A stretch of 64,000 nucleotides of DNA, from positions 741,269 through 805,268 of the forward strand of contig HG326663.1 of the NCBI GenBank assembly GCA_000308255.3, written 5' to 3'. Both the position numbers and the translations under genes were made by a program. Position 1 is the stretch's first letter; the number at the start of each line of letters is the position of its first letter. Below are positions 25,577 through 35,818 of the stretch, one piece after another. Below the pieces are notes generated by a model that saw nothing but the letters and a program-made list of their open reading frames with translations, did not search any database and was not told the origin of the DNA. The DNA comes from Anaerococcus pacaensis 9403502 (GTDB lineage: Bacteria > Bacillota > Clostridia > Tissierellales > Peptoniphilaceae).

Positions 25577-26490
25577 CAGGGTCTTTACTTTTAAATGTCA
25601 AAAACTTCTCCAATGAAGCTAGCCGCATCAGATACTTTGGACAAGAGCTAAATAACTCCACCTACAACCTCTCACGTATGAATATGATTCTCCATGATGT
25701 ACCACTCGAATACCAAAGCCTCAACCAAGGCGACACCCTATCTGATGACTGGCCAGTAGATGAGCCAACCAACTTTGATGCAGTACTGATGAATCCTCCC
25801 TACTCTGCCAAATGGCATGCCAGCAAGGGGTTTTTAGATGACCCACGCTTTGCAGAATACGGAGTCCTCCCACCAAAATCAAAGGCAGACTTTGCCTTTC
25901 TCCTCCACGGCTTCTACCATTTAAAAAACACAGGAACCATGGCAATCCTCCTCCCACACGGGGTTTTATTTAGAGGAGGGGCTGAGGAGAAAATCAGAAA
26001 AATCATGCTGGAAAATGGGTCCATAGATGCAGTAATAGGCCTTGCCCCAAACCTCTTTTACTCCACAGGAATACCGGTTACCCTAATAATACTCAAAAAA
26101 GATAAAACTGACCGTAGTGTCTACTTTGTAGATGCGAGCCACGAATTTGTCAAAAAAGGCAATAAGAATGATCTAACAGAGGAAAATATAGAAAGAATCT
26201 TTAGAGCCTACCAGTCTAGGGAAGATATAGACAAGTTCGCCCACCTGGCAAGCTTTGAAGAGATAGAAGAAAATGGCTTCAACCTCAATATCCCTAGATA
26301 TGTAGACACCTTTGAAGAAGAAGAGCCTATTGATTTGGCAGAAGTATCTGCTGATATCAAAGCAATCAACGAAGAGTCAGACAAACTAAAAGCAGAAATA
26401 CTAGCTGATATGAAAAATCTTGTGGCAACTACTGATGAGGCTGCGGCAGAGCTAAGAGGCTTTATGGAAATCCTAGGCGGTGACTTATGA
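24897..26490 (+). pseudogene. hsdM: Type I restriction methylase HsdM, frameshifted copy
   Basis: The full span of an HsdM gene, broken by a one-base insertion near 25445-25451 (CGCCTC where the other copy has GCATC). The first part reads 203 residues and stops; the second part, from 25507, carries the rest of motif I (DPTLGSGSLLL), the catalytic NPPY motif and the C-terminal domain. Without the insertion the protein would be about 530 residues, normal for HsdM. HsdM uses SAM to methylate adenine and is needed for both modification and restriction, so the locus as written should be off. It overlaps hsdS by four bases. Confidence 0.87.
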
Positions 26491-27590
26491 GAAATGTACC
26501 AGAGTTAAGGTTTGAGGGATTTGATGGGGAGTGGGAAGAAAGTAAGATAAACGATTTAGTAAAAATAAACTCAGGTAAAGATTATAAACATTTAGAAGAG
26601 GGAGTATATCCAGTTTATGGTACTGGTGGATTCATAACTTATGTTAATGAATTTCTATCTGAAGATGATTCTATTGGGATTGGAAGAAAAGGAACCATAA
26701 ATAAGCCTTATAAGCTTAAGGCTCCATTCTGGACAGTTGATACTCTTTTTTATGCTACACCAAAAGAAAATTTTAATATAGATTATATTTTTGGTTTGTT
26801 TCAAAAAATTAATTGGTTAAAATATGATGAGTCTACAGGATTACCAAGTTTATCAAAAACTAATATAAACAATATACAGATATATAGAGCTGGTGCTGAA
26901 GAACAAGAAAAAATCGGGGACTTGTTTAGAAAGATTGACTACCTAATCGAAAATCAAGAAGCTAAAGTTTCCAAGATGGAAGATTTCAAAAAATCCATGC
27001 TCCAAAAAATTTTCCCTAAAAAAGGCGAGCTTGTTCCTGAGTTTAGGCTTGATGGGTTTGATGGGGACTGGAGCATAGTAAAAGTAGGGGAGATATTTAA
27101 AGTTACTAGAGGATATGTTCTATCAAAAGAAGAACTAAGTACCGAACCTACGCAAGAGTACAAATATCCTGTATACTCATCTCAAACATTAAACAATGGA
27201 CTAATGGGTTATTATAATAACTATTTATATAAAGATTCTACAACATGGACTACAGATGGTGCAAATGCTGGAAATGTAAAGTATAGACAAGGATATTTCT
27301 ATGCTACTAATGTATGTGGAGTTTTAATTTCTGAGGAAGGACATTCCAATTATACAATAGCAGAAGCTCTAAACTCAGTAGCTTATAAACATGTATCGAG
27401 AGTCGGAAATCCAAAGTTAATGAATAATGTAATGTCAGAAATAGAAATAACTGTTCCTAAAAATTTAAACGAAGAATTGAAGATATCTGAATATATAAAA
27501 AAACTAGACACCCAAATCGAAAACGAACAAAGATTACTAGACTCATACAAGCTAATGAAAAAATCCCTACTCCAAAAGATGTTTGTATAG
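26487..27590 (+). CDS. hsdS: Type I restriction system specificity subunit HsdS
   Basis: A 367-residue protein with the classical HsdS plan: target recognition domain 1 (about 1-150), a conserved helical spacer (IDYLIENQEAKVSKMEDFKK), target recognition domain 2 (about 185-335) and a second helical spacer (LDTQIENEQRLLDSYKLMKK). Each half begins with a related segment (ELRFEGFDGEW and EFRLDGFDGDW), showing the internal duplication. It determines the bipartite DNA target of the complex. It overlaps the hsdM stop codon, and hsdR follows eight bases later. No second hsdS fragment is seen, so there is no sign of an shufflon. Confidence 0.92.
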   Translation: MRNVPELRFEGFDGEWEESKINDLVKINSGKDYKHLEEGVYPVYGTGGFITYVNEFLSEDDSIGIGRKGTINKPYKLKAPFWTVDTLFYATPKENFNIDYIFGLFQKINWLKYDESTGLPSLSKTNINNIQIYRAGAEEQEKIGDLFRKIDYLIENQEAKVSKMEDFKKSMLQKIFPKKGELVPEFRLDGFDGDWSIVKVGEIFKVTRGYVLSKEELSTEPTQEYKYPVYSSQTLNNGLMGYYNNYLYKDSTTWTTDGANAGNVKYRQGYFYATNVCGVLISEEGHSNYTIAEALNSVAYKHVSRVGNPKLMNNVMSEIEITVPKNLNEELKISEYIKKLDTQIENEQRLLDSYKLMKKSLLQKMFV

Positions 27591-27598
27591 GAGATGCT

Positions 27599-30500
27599 AT
27601 GGTAGAGATAAAATTTGATGATGAAGCTAAGCTAGAGGCTGACCTGATAGAACAACTGACTACTGGCAAGAGCCAGTGGACTTATGAACCTCATATCAAG
27701 ACCCATGATGACCTATGGGCAAACTTTAGAAATATACTCGAGGTAAATAACAAGGCGGTATTAGCTGATAATCCACTTACAGACTCAGAGTTTCGCCAGA
27801 TACAAAACGAGATGACCTTTAGCTCATTTTATGATGCGGGCAAGTTTTTGGTTGGAGAAAATGGCATAGCAAAAGTATCTATCCAAAGGGAAGATGCTAG
27901 CCTTGGTACAGTCAGACTTGTAGTTTTCAAACGTGAGGATGTAGCAGGTGGGACTAGTGTCTATCAAGTGATCAACCAATTTGCCGCACCAAAGACTATG
28001 GGCCTCGACCATGATGCTCGTTTTGATGTGACTTTACTTTTTAATGGCTTGCCTTTGATACAAATCGAGCTTAAAAAAAGGTCGGTTTCTCATATGGATG
28101 CCTACAATCAAATCAAAAACTATATAGCCACTGACAAGTACAGAGGCCTATTTTCATGCTTACAGTGTTTTGTAATATCTAATGGGTCTACTACTAGATA
28201 TATAGCTGCCAATACTGATACAAAGCTAAACAAGCAGTTTTTGACTAGGTGGAATGATAGGGACAACCAGCCAGTTGATGATTTATTTGGTTTTGCTAGA
28301 GAAGTCCTATCTATCCCCGAGGCCCACCAGTTGATTAGCCATTATAGCGTCCTCGATAATGAGGGAGAAAATATCATTATTCTCCGTCCATACCAAATAC
28401 ACGCCATAAAGTCCTTAAAACAAGCAGCGGCCTATCGTGAATCTGGCTATGTCTGGCATACTACAGGTTCTGGGAAGACTCTGACAAGCTACAAGGCCAG
28501 CCGCAACCTATACCAAATACCACGTATAGAAAAGACTATATTTATAGTTGACAGGGTAGACCTTGATCAGCAAACTACCAATTCTTTTATGGCCTATGCT
28601 GCTAATGACACTGTTGATATAGAATCAACTGACAACGTTAAGAATCTTAAAAATCATCTCTTGTCTGACGACAGGTCGGTGGTGGTGACTACGGTTCAAA
28701 AGCTCAACTATTTGATAAATAACAAGGAAAAGTGGCTGACTGATGGGCAGATAGAAAGCCTTAGAAAGCTAGAGATTGCCTTTGTGGTTGATGAATGCCA
28801 CAGGGCCATCTCCCCAGCTCAGCAAAATATTTTGAAAAAATTTTTTATCAATTCCTTATGGTATGGCTTTACTGGCACTCCGATTTTTGCAGAAAATAAA
28901 AAGGCTGCTGTAGGAGACTTGCCACAGACTACAGAAGAGCAATTTGGCCGCAGGCTTCACGAATATACTGTAAAAGAGGCTATAGGAGACGGGGCTGTGC
29001 TTGGATTTCAGGTGGAAAATATGGATATGATTGGCGAATCTGTCTACGATATCGTAGCTAGTGTAAAGCCAGACATGGATGTATATGCTTTTGAAAGAGA
29101 TGAGCTCGAGCCCTATATCCCTGATGAGGTATATAAGCAAGAAAACTATAAGCTTACAGTCATTGATAAGATTGTAAATGGTATGGCTAGGAAATTTGCC
29201 CTCGATAGGGGTAGGGGCAAGACTTATGGGGCAATCCTTACCACATCATCTATCAAGGAAGCCCAGGAGTACTATAGGCTATTTAAGGAAGTGACCCGTG
29301 GTGAGTCAGAGGTGAAGGTTTCTGATAGGATAAAGTCAATGGTGTCAGATTTTCCTAAGGTAGCTATTACCTATTCTATAGTGGAAAATGATGAGATGAC
29401 TATTGAGAATAATGAAGAAATGAAGATTGCCCTATCCGATTATAATGAGGAATATGGGACTAGCTTTTCTTTAGAGACCATAGGATCATATAACCGCAAT
29501 CTAAACGAGAGGCTAGCTAGAAAAAAGGATAAGTATAAGTCTCGTAGCCAACAGGTGGATATTGTGATAGTGGTTGATAGGCTCTTAACAGGATTTGACT
29601 CGCCAAGTCTATCGCTGTTACTAATCGACAGGCCTCCTATGACACCACAGGGGCTTATCCAGGCATTTTCAAGAACCAATAGGCTATATGATGATAGGAA
29701 GACCTACGGGCAGATAATCACATTTAGAACACCAAAGGCCTATGAAGAGGCTATAGAAAGTGCCTTCAAACTTTACTCAAACGGTGGTGAAAACTATGTA
29801 ACTGCGCCAACTTATGAGGACTCCAAGCAGAAATTTACCGATGCTGTCGATGAGCTACTTAGCTTTGAACTCGTAGATACACCAGAGGTGGAGTATGGCA
29901 TCGAAAAAATGGTAAAGTTTGTATCAGTATTTCAAAAATTTGACAAGGCCAATGCTGCTGTCATGGTCTATAGTGAGTATGCAGAGGATGAGGATTATTT
30001 TAAGGGTTTGATAAGTAGTGAAGAGGTAGAAAAGTATTTTGACTTCTATAACTATATCAAAGCTATATTGGTCGAACCTGACTTAGAAATAAGTTGGGAT
30101 TTCCTCTTAGATATGCACTACGAACCAGTATCAGTCCACCAAGGCACCATAGACTATAACTACCTATCAAGCCTAATGCAAGAAAAAGCTAAAAATAGGC
30201 CAACCTATGATGCAAAGCAAGATAGTGAGATAGAAAAAACCATAGATGAACTAGCCAAAACCAACCCAGAAAAATCAAGTATTTACAGAGACATCTACCA
30301 AGACATGAAAAAAGACCCGGCTAAATACCAAGGACTGAATATAGAAGACCTAGTCCGTGCCAAAATAAATCAAATCATAGCAGATAAAATAAACAACTTC
30401 GCCGACCAATACAAGGTAGATGTAGACGACCTAATATTTTACACCAGCCACTACAAAGACCACCCAGAAGACAGCAAACCACTTGGAGAAGATGGGCTAA

Positions 30501-30631
30501 TCAGAAATGCTAACAAAGATGCCTACAACGATGAAAACGAAGCAGAGATAAGCCTGCTAAGATACAGAAAACTAATAAGAACCGCTGCGGCTGAGTTTGT
30601 GGAAAGGGAAGTGTTGCCTTATTTGGATTAG
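27599..30631 (+). CDS. hsdR: Type I restriction endonuclease HsdR
   Basis: A 1010-residue motor and nuclease subunit. The PD-(D/E)xK nuclease motif (FDVTLLFNGLPLIQIELKKR) lies near residue 150, the helicase Walker A (HTTGSGKTLTS) near 287, the DEAD-box-like VDECHRA near 397 with TGTP at about 424, and motif VI-like QAFSRTNRLY near 690. It translocates DNA and cuts it when the target is unmethylated. The gene looks intact, but because HsdM is frameshifted the complex probably cannot form properly. Confidence 0.93.
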   Translation: MVEIKFDDEAKLEADLIEQLTTGKSQWTYEPHIKTHDDLWANFRNILEVNNKAVLADNPLTDSEFRQIQNEMTFSSFYDAGKFLVGENGIAKVSIQREDASLGTVRLVVFKREDVAGGTSVYQVINQFAAPKTMGLDHDARFDVTLLFNGLPLIQIELKKRSVSHMDAYNQIKNYIATDKYRGLFSCLQCFVISNGSTTRYIAANTDTKLNKQFLTRWNDRDNQPVDDLFGFAREVLSIPEAHQLISHYSVLDNEGENIIILRPYQIHAIKSLKQAAAYRESGYVWHTTGSGKTLTSYKASRNLYQIPRIEKTIFIVDRVDLDQQTTNSFMAYAANDTVDIESTDNVKNLKNHLLSDDRSVVVTTVQKLNYLINNKEKWLTDGQIESLRKLEIAFVVDECHRAISPAQQNILKKFFINSLWYGFTGTPIFAENKKAAVGDLPQTTEEQFGRRLHEYTVKEAIGDGAVLGFQVENMDMIGESVYDIVASVKPDMDVYAFERDELEPYIPDEVYKQENYKLTVIDKIVNGMARKFALDRGRGKTYGAILTTSSIKEAQEYYRLFKEVTRGESEVKVSDRIKSMVSDFPKVAITYSIVENDEMTIENNEEMKIALSDYNEEYGTSFSLETIGSYNRNLNERLARKKDKYKSRSQQVDIVIVVDRLLTGFDSPSLSLLLIDRPPMTPQGLIQAFSRTNRLYDDRKTYGQIITFRTPKAYEEAIESAFKLYSNGGENYVTAPTYEDSKQKFTDAVDELLSFELVDTPEVEYGIEKMVKFVSVFQKFDKANAAVMVYSEYAEDEDYFKGLISSEEVEKYFDFYNYIKAILVEPDLEISWDFLLDMHYEPVSVHQGTIDYNYLSSLMQEKAKNRPTYDAKQDSEIEKTIDELAKTNPEKSSIYRDIYQDMKKDPAKYQGLNIEDLVRAKINQIIADKINNFADQYKVDVDDLIFYTSHYKDHPEDSKPLGEDGLIRNANKDAYNDENEAEISLLRYRKLIRTAAAEFVEREVLPYLD

Positions 30632-30696
30632 GGGGTAATAAATGCCTATTATTTGTAGTAATCAACAAAGGAGATCCCCTGTAAGGAAAAATATTA

Positions 30697-33600
30697 ATGA
30701 GTTCTAATAGTACTAATTATCAACAGAATATACAGAATATAGAAGAAAATAGGAAAGGTGGGCAAGTTGCATTAGCTGGATACACCTATCAGCTATGGTA
30801 TTCCTGCTATTTGATTTTAAATGAATTAAATAAAGGGAATACTTATAAATTAGAAGGTGTAGAAGATATAGATAAAATTGAAAGCATTGAAAAAAGCAAA
30901 GATAATGTATTCACACATATTCAAATAAAATATTCAGCTAATAAACAAAGTTCTAGTTTTTTAAAAAATGTTCTTAAAAACTTTTTAGAGATATACTTAA
31001 ATGATAATAAGAGAAAATTTATTTTAGTATATGATTTTGAGGTTAGTGAGGGACACCTAAAAAAACTTATCAATGACGAATTAGATAGCAAGTCTAACCA
31101 GTATTGGAAACGTATAATAGGTGAGATTAAAGAAGATAATGAAAAATGGGAATGGGATAATTTTAGTTACAATGATTTTATAGCGTCTCTAGATTTTAAG
31201 AAAGTATCTGATAATAAATTAAAAGAAAACATTGAAAGACTTCTAATTGATAAATTTAATATTACAACAGACAACATTAAATTATATATAGAAGCTATAT
31301 CGAGTCTCTGTCTTAACAAAATGAAAAATGGAGGATTAATAAATGATAGAGATATAGTAAAAACTATGTCAGATACTCAAGACCTAATTGAAAAAGGAGC
31401 TTGTAATCCTGCTGCAAGATTTATAAATAAAATTAGTTTTATAAATAAAGATTTAGGAAGCAATGATAAGAGCTATTATGAGGGAAAAAAACCTAATGTT
31501 TCTGATATTGTTAATGGACTCCCCATAAAAAGAGAATCTTTGGAGAAACAGATTATAGAATCAATTGAAGAAAATAGAGTTACGGTGATAAAGGCATCTA
31601 GTGGTCAAGGAAAAACAACCTTGGCATATCAAGTAGCTTACAACTTATCTGAAATCTACACCTCTTATCAAATTATGTGGTGTAATGACACTAAAGAACT
31701 ATTTAATATATTAGATTACTTTACAACCAGAGTTAAACTTGGAGAGAATCCACTAATAATTCTTGATAACCTAGACGTTCAATTAAGCCAATGGAACAGA
31801 TTAGCTCAAATTCTTCAAGGAGAAAACCACCAGTATAAAATTATAATTACTACAAGAGAAGATGATTGGTACAGATATGGTGGAGACTTAAGCAATATAA
31901 AGTTACTAAATATTGTAGATTTGTATTTAAGTTCTGAAGAGGCTAATAATATTTATAACGTGCTTTATAAAAATAATATGCTTCACGAATCTATAGTTAG
32001 TTGGGAAGATTCATATAAAATCATTGAAGATAAAAAGCTTTTGATTGAGTACGTATATTTGCTAACTCATGGTGAAATGTTATCCCAAAGGATTGACTCA
32101 CAAATTTCAGAACTACTTAAAGAAGATGATGGTGATATAAAAGGTGATATTTTACGCAAGGTATGTTTTGCAGATAAATGTGGTGTTAGGATTGCATCTA
32201 ATAAGCTAATAAAAACACTAAATGAAGAAAATGTAGATATAGGATCAGTACTTGAGAGTTTAGAAAATGAATATTTAATCAAAATAAAGACAAATGATAT
32301 TTATGTGGAAGGCCTACATCCTGTTAGATCCAAACATATAGTAGACAAACTACATAAATTTTATCCATTAGAGGATACAGCTTTGGAAGTTGTAAATCTT
32401 ATAGATGAATTGTACAGACCTAAATTTTATTACTATCTAACCTATGAAATTAAGAGAAGCTATAGATTTTATACTGATTTGGTTAACAAAATATGGGATG
32501 AGAACGATATGTCTTCGTATGTGGATGCATTAAAAGGAATATTTTCTGCAAGCGTAATGAAGTACTATAATGATAATAAAAGTATATTTGAGAAAGCTAA
32601 CGATATTGGTGGTCTTCAACTACTAAATTTTGAATTAGCTCCATTTTCCGTATTTGAAGAAATAGATAAATCTGAAGATACTCTTAATAATTTGAAGGAA
32701 ATAATACCTGGAAGTAAAAGTAAAATAAATAATCTCATAAAACTAAGGGATGATGCTCCTAAGATTGAGATAGAAGATACTGATATTTATTTGCTATCAA
32801 AGTGTATATTTGAATTTTTTGATACTAAAAGAAATCTCGTATCTACAATAGACTTAGATTCATTATCAGCGATTATGTATTGGCTATTTAGAATTGATTC
32901 TGATTTTAACCTCTCACAAAATATTTCACTTGAAGAGTTGTGGAATTATATTGACAATTATAGCTTAGAAGCCATTTCAGATATAATGTATATATCTTGG
33001 ATGGGAAACAAAGAAAACTATTTATCTTTTGTGAATACAAACTTGGAGAAGATATTGGTTTTCCTGAGAAATAGGACGAAATCTCTTAAAATTCATACTA
33101 AAGAAACGGATAACAGCATTCACGTAAGATATTTACTATTATCTAGTAATCAACTAAGAGGAAATGAGGAGAGTGTCAAAAGATTAGAAATAATAAGTAA
33201 AACTCTCCCTATATTTGATACTTATTGTGCTGAGAGTGTTAAACCTAAATTAGATATCCTTCCAGATTTAGATAAATACGATGATTCTACTAAGAATATT
33301 CCGATTGATAATTTAGTTATAGGATTTAATAGGGAATTGAATTCACTATGGGTAGATACAATTTTAAGCAATTATGAAGCTAAAAGTATTAAAGAGTGGA
33401 GTGCTCACTGGCTTAATGTAAGAAAAGATATTGTATATTTGATAGAACTATACACAGAAAAAATGTATAAAAAACTTTCTCAAAAAGTATTTAGAAAATT
33501 AAATATAATTAATGAATTAGAGGTCAGACTAGATAATAATATTTCTAAAGAATTTAGATATCCCTTTCAAGATAGACCATTTGAAAATAAGGAAAGCTTG

Positions 33601-34620
33601 CCAGAAGAATTTTCTAAAATAAAAAGTAACTATTTCTTTAAAATTAAAAATTTAATAAACTTCTTTGAAGGTTTTTTAAATAAAGAGGAAAGAGCATCAA
33701 ATTTATTTTATTTTAATTTAAATTTTGTAATATCTAAATTAGAGGATATGCAATTCTATTTTAATAGTATAAGCTTAAATAACGAAATACTAATTGAAGA
33801 GCATATATTGATATGCAGAAAAGAAAAAGAAAAGTTTGATGAATTTATAGGATGTTGCTACTATTATCAAGACCACTCTCCTAGCAAATACTTTAGGAAG
33901 TATGAGGTAAGTAGTCGGTATAGAAATAAATACAAAGAAAAGATAGAAAATGCAAAAAATTCTTTAACTAGCTTATCTTCAGAATTTAATGTTATTTTCC
34001 CAAAAGAAGATATACAGGAAGAGATTTTAAGTCACTATCCTATTATTATTTCACATGTTGATTCGACTGATGAATATAAATTACTAAATATTCTATATAA
34101 AAGCATAGATTTTACTAAAACTGACTATGATTATCTTATACTGATATTTAATCCTGAAGAAAATAATATATTAAATTCAGGATATAAAGTAACGAGAAAA
34201 TTATTAGAAAATTTAAGAAATGAAGTCAACGGCACGGATATAACCTATGAGGATGAGGCTTTGATGTTATTTCCTATAGAAGTATCTCAAAAAATTTTGG
34301 ACTGCTTTAACGATGATTATATTATAGATCGTGATCAAGATGATAAATTGGATTATGTTTTAAAAATTGGAGAATTATTATGGTCAATTTCAACTTCTAG
34401 AGAAGAAATGGAGCCTATGGATATATCCTACTTAGATAGGATTTTGAAAGAAAGTAAGATTACTATAAATAAAATTTTAAAAGAAATTAAAGATGACTTA
34501 AATAATGATATATATGAATATACTATTAAGACATGCAATGATGTATTTGAAGGTAAAACATTCTCAAATCGAGAATTCAATAAGTTCATTAATTATATAA
34601 TTACAGCTAATAAAATATAA
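30697..34620 (+). CDS. Avs-like STAND NTPase with Cap4/DUF4297-like N-terminal nuclease
   Basis: A 1307-residue protein in three parts. Residues 20-230 look like a Cap4 (DUF4297) nuclease: GGQVALAGYTYQLWYS, then acidic residues in EGVEDIDKI near 53-59 and QIKYS near 76-80. Residues 280-480 form a P-loop NTPase with Walker A ASSGQGKTTLA (about 300-310), Walker B PLIILDNLD (about 350-358) and a sensor-like ITTRED. The remaining 800 residues have no recognised motif and would be the target-sensing part. The plan matches antiviral STAND (Avs) proteins, which bind phage proteins and then activate the nuclease. It lies 65 bases after hsdR, and its codon use is more AT-rich than the neighbours. Confidence 0.72.
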   Translation: MSSNSTNYQQNIQNIEENRKGGQVALAGYTYQLWYSCYLILNELNKGNTYKLEGVEDIDKIESIEKSKDNVFTHIQIKYSANKQSSSFLKNVLKNFLEIYLNDNKRKFILVYDFEVSEGHLKKLINDELDSKSNQYWKRIIGEIKEDNEKWEWDNFSYNDFIASLDFKKVSDNKLKENIERLLIDKFNITTDNIKLYIEAISSLCLNKMKNGGLINDRDIVKTMSDTQDLIEKGACNPAARFINKISFINKDLGSNDKSYYEGKKPNVSDIVNGLPIKRESLEKQIIESIEENRVTVIKASSGQGKTTLAYQVAYNLSEIYTSYQIMWCNDTKELFNILDYFTTRVKLGENPLIILDNLDVQLSQWNRLAQILQGENHQYKIIITTREDDWYRYGGDLSNIKLLNIVDLYLSSEEANNIYNVLYKNNMLHESIVSWEDSYKIIEDKKLLIEYVYLLTHGEMLSQRIDSQISELLKEDDGDIKGDILRKVCFADKCGVRIASNKLIKTLNEENVDIGSVLESLENEYLIKIKTNDIYVEGLHPVRSKHIVDKLHKFYPLEDTALEVVNLIDELYRPKFYYYLTYEIKRSYRFYTDLVNKIWDENDMSSYVDALKGIFSASVMKYYNDNKSIFEKANDIGGLQLLNFELAPFSVFEEIDKSEDTLNNLKEIIPGSKSKINNLIKLRDDAPKIEIEDTDIYLLSKCIFEFFDTKRNLVSTIDLDSLSAIMYWLFRIDSDFNLSQNISLEELWNYIDNYSLEAISDIMYISWMGNKENYLSFVNTNLEKILVFLRNRTKSLKIHTKETDNSIHVRYLLLSSNQLRGNEESVKRLEIISKTLPIFDTYCAESVKPKLDILPDLDKYDDSTKNIPIDNLVIGFNRELNSLWVDTILSNYEAKSIKEWSAHWLNVRKDIVYLIELYTEKMYKKLSQKVFRKLNIINELEVRLDNNISKEFRYPFQDRPFENKESLPEEFSKIKSNYFFKIKNLINFFEGFLNKEERASNLFYFNLNFVISKLEDMQFYFNSISLNNEILIEEHILICRKEKEKFDEFIGCCYYYQDHSPSKYFRKYEVSSRYRNKYKEKIENAKNSLTSLSSEFNVIFPKEDIQEEILSHYPIIISHVDSTDEYKLLNILYKSIDFTKTDYDYLILIFNPEENNILNSGYKVTRKLLENLRNEVNGTDITYEDEALMLFPIEVSQKILDCFNDDYIIDRDQDDKLDYVLKIGELLWSISTSREEMEPMDISYLDRILKESKITINKILKEIKDDLNNDIYEYTIKTCNDVFEGKTFSNREFNKFINYIITANKI

Positions 34621-35002
34621 ATAATATTATAATGAAAAACATTACCACTCATACATATATTTATTAAAATAATGGTCAAGTTGTATTTAAAGAACAAAAT
34701 GTCATACAATCCCTTCCTAGAAGTATTTTTAAAACAACATGAGTAAACACTTTTATATCAACACCGAATTTTTCATTGATAATCTATCATGACCCACTTC
34801 AACTTAATACTGAACAAAAATCAAACCCATCCACCAGCTAATAAAACAAAAGGATAGTGGATGGGCTTTATAGTGTGTATTTTAACTTATCCCAATATAT
34901 ACCAATATAAGGAAATCTCAAAGTAAAAAATCCCTTGCAAAAAATTTGACAAATACAAATCAGCTCATATAGTATATATAGAAGAAATTCTATATGAGGT
35001 GA
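34621..35002 (+). other. Intergenic region with terminator
   Basis: AT-rich and without a gene. A hairpin with arms CCCATCCAC (34826-34834) and GTGGATGGG (34857-34865) followed by CTTTA may end transcription of the upstream defence gene. The ars promoter begins at about 34946. Confidence 0.55.
34946..34995 (+). promoter_or_regulatory. ars promoter and ArsR operator
   Basis: TTGACA (34946-34951) and a TATAGT hexamer about 16 bases later form the promoter. A perfect dyad ATATAGAA-GAAA-TTCTATAT (34976-34995) directly follows. A second related dyad, ATATAGAAATATTCCTATAT, sits at 35339-35358 between arsR and arsD. Both are likely ArsR binding sites. Confidence 0.72.
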
Positions 35003-35323
35003 ATGATGACTGTAGATTATGATGATATAACAAAAAAACTTAAGGCTATTTCTGATCCTAAGAGACTTAGGATTGTGGATATGCTTTCTTGTGGTGAGCT
35101 TTGTGCTTGTGAGATTTTGGAGAAGTTTGATATTACTCAGCCTACCCTATCTCACGATATGAAAAGGCTTATAGAGGCTGATATTGTTACTAGTAGGAAA
35201 GTGGGCAAGAACACTTATTATGCTCTAAACATTGAGGCTTTGGATGATATAGGGCTTAGGCTTGATTATATATTCAATAACAAGGAAGATTGTATCTGCA
35301 AGCACTGCAGGGTAGAGTATTAA
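35003..35323 (+). CDS. arsR: Arsenic-responsive ArsR/SmtB repressor
   Basis: A 106-residue winged-helix repressor. The metal site is the ELCACEIL segment near residue 35, in helix alpha3, with the As(III)-binding cysteine pair, followed by the recognition helix ITQPTLSHDMKRL. Extra Cys in the C-terminal tail (CICKHC) could give a further site. It releases DNA when arsenite binds. The operator overlapping its own promoter implies autoregulation of the whole ars operon. Confidence 0.92.
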   Translation: MMTVDYDDITKKLKAISDPKRLRIVDMLSCGELCACEILEKFDITQPTLSHDMKRLIEADIVTSRKVGKNTYYALNIEALDDIGLRLDYIFNNKEDCICKHCRVEY

Positions 35324-35416
35324 TTTTTTTTGATATACATATAGAAATATTCCTATATATCTATATAACTTTCACCAGTATAGATAGACAAAGTAACATT
35401 TTTATGGAGGATTATT

Positions 35417-35791
35417 ATGAAAAAAATGGAAATTTTTGACCCAGCATTATGTTGTTCAACAGGAGTTTGTGGAGCTAGCCCAGATAAGGAGCTTATGAGG
35501 GTTGCTAGCATCGTTGATAAGCTATCTAAAAATGGAGCGGTTATAGAAAGATATGGCCTATCAAATTCTCCAAATGAGTTTTTAGACAATAAAACTGTAA
35601 ATAGCTTGTTAAATGAAAAAGGAGATAGCATCCTTCCTATTATTTTATTAGATGGGGAAGTGGTGATGACTGGTAGATATCCTTCTAACGAGGAGTTTTA
35701 TGAGCTATTATTACTAGATGGAAGTATAGAAGAAGAAAAAACCAGTACATCTGGTGGATGTTGTTGTTCATCAGAAAGCGGTTGCTGCTAA
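35417..35791 (+). CDS. arsD: Arsenite metallochaperone ArsD
   Basis: A 124-residue thioredoxin-fold protein with the As(III) site Cys12-Cys13...Cys18 (DPALCCSTGVCG) and additional C-terminal vicinal cysteines (GGCCCSS...GCC) as in canonical ArsD. It hands arsenite to the ArsA ATPase. It is followed by arsA after 27 bases. It has its own upstream dyad at 35339, which could allow separate control. Confidence 0.92.
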   Translation: MKKMEIFDPALCCSTGVCGASPDKELMRVASIVDKLSKNGAVIERYGLSNSPNEFLDNKTVNSLLNEKGDSILPIILLDGEVVMTGRYPSNEEFYELLLLDGSIEEEKTSTSGGCCCSSESGCC

Positions 35792-35818
35792 GTTTTTTAA
35801 AGAAAGGAGTTTTGAAGG

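Noticed and set aside
26487..27590. hsdS inversion system (shufflon)
   Set aside because: No second hsdS, no inverted target-recognition fragments and no recombinase gene in the neighbourhood.
30697..34620. Reading the 1307-aa protein as a type I RM-linked McrBC or BREX component
   Set aside because: No McrB-type GTPase motif or BREX gene partners; the Cap4-like N-terminus and STAND plan fit better.
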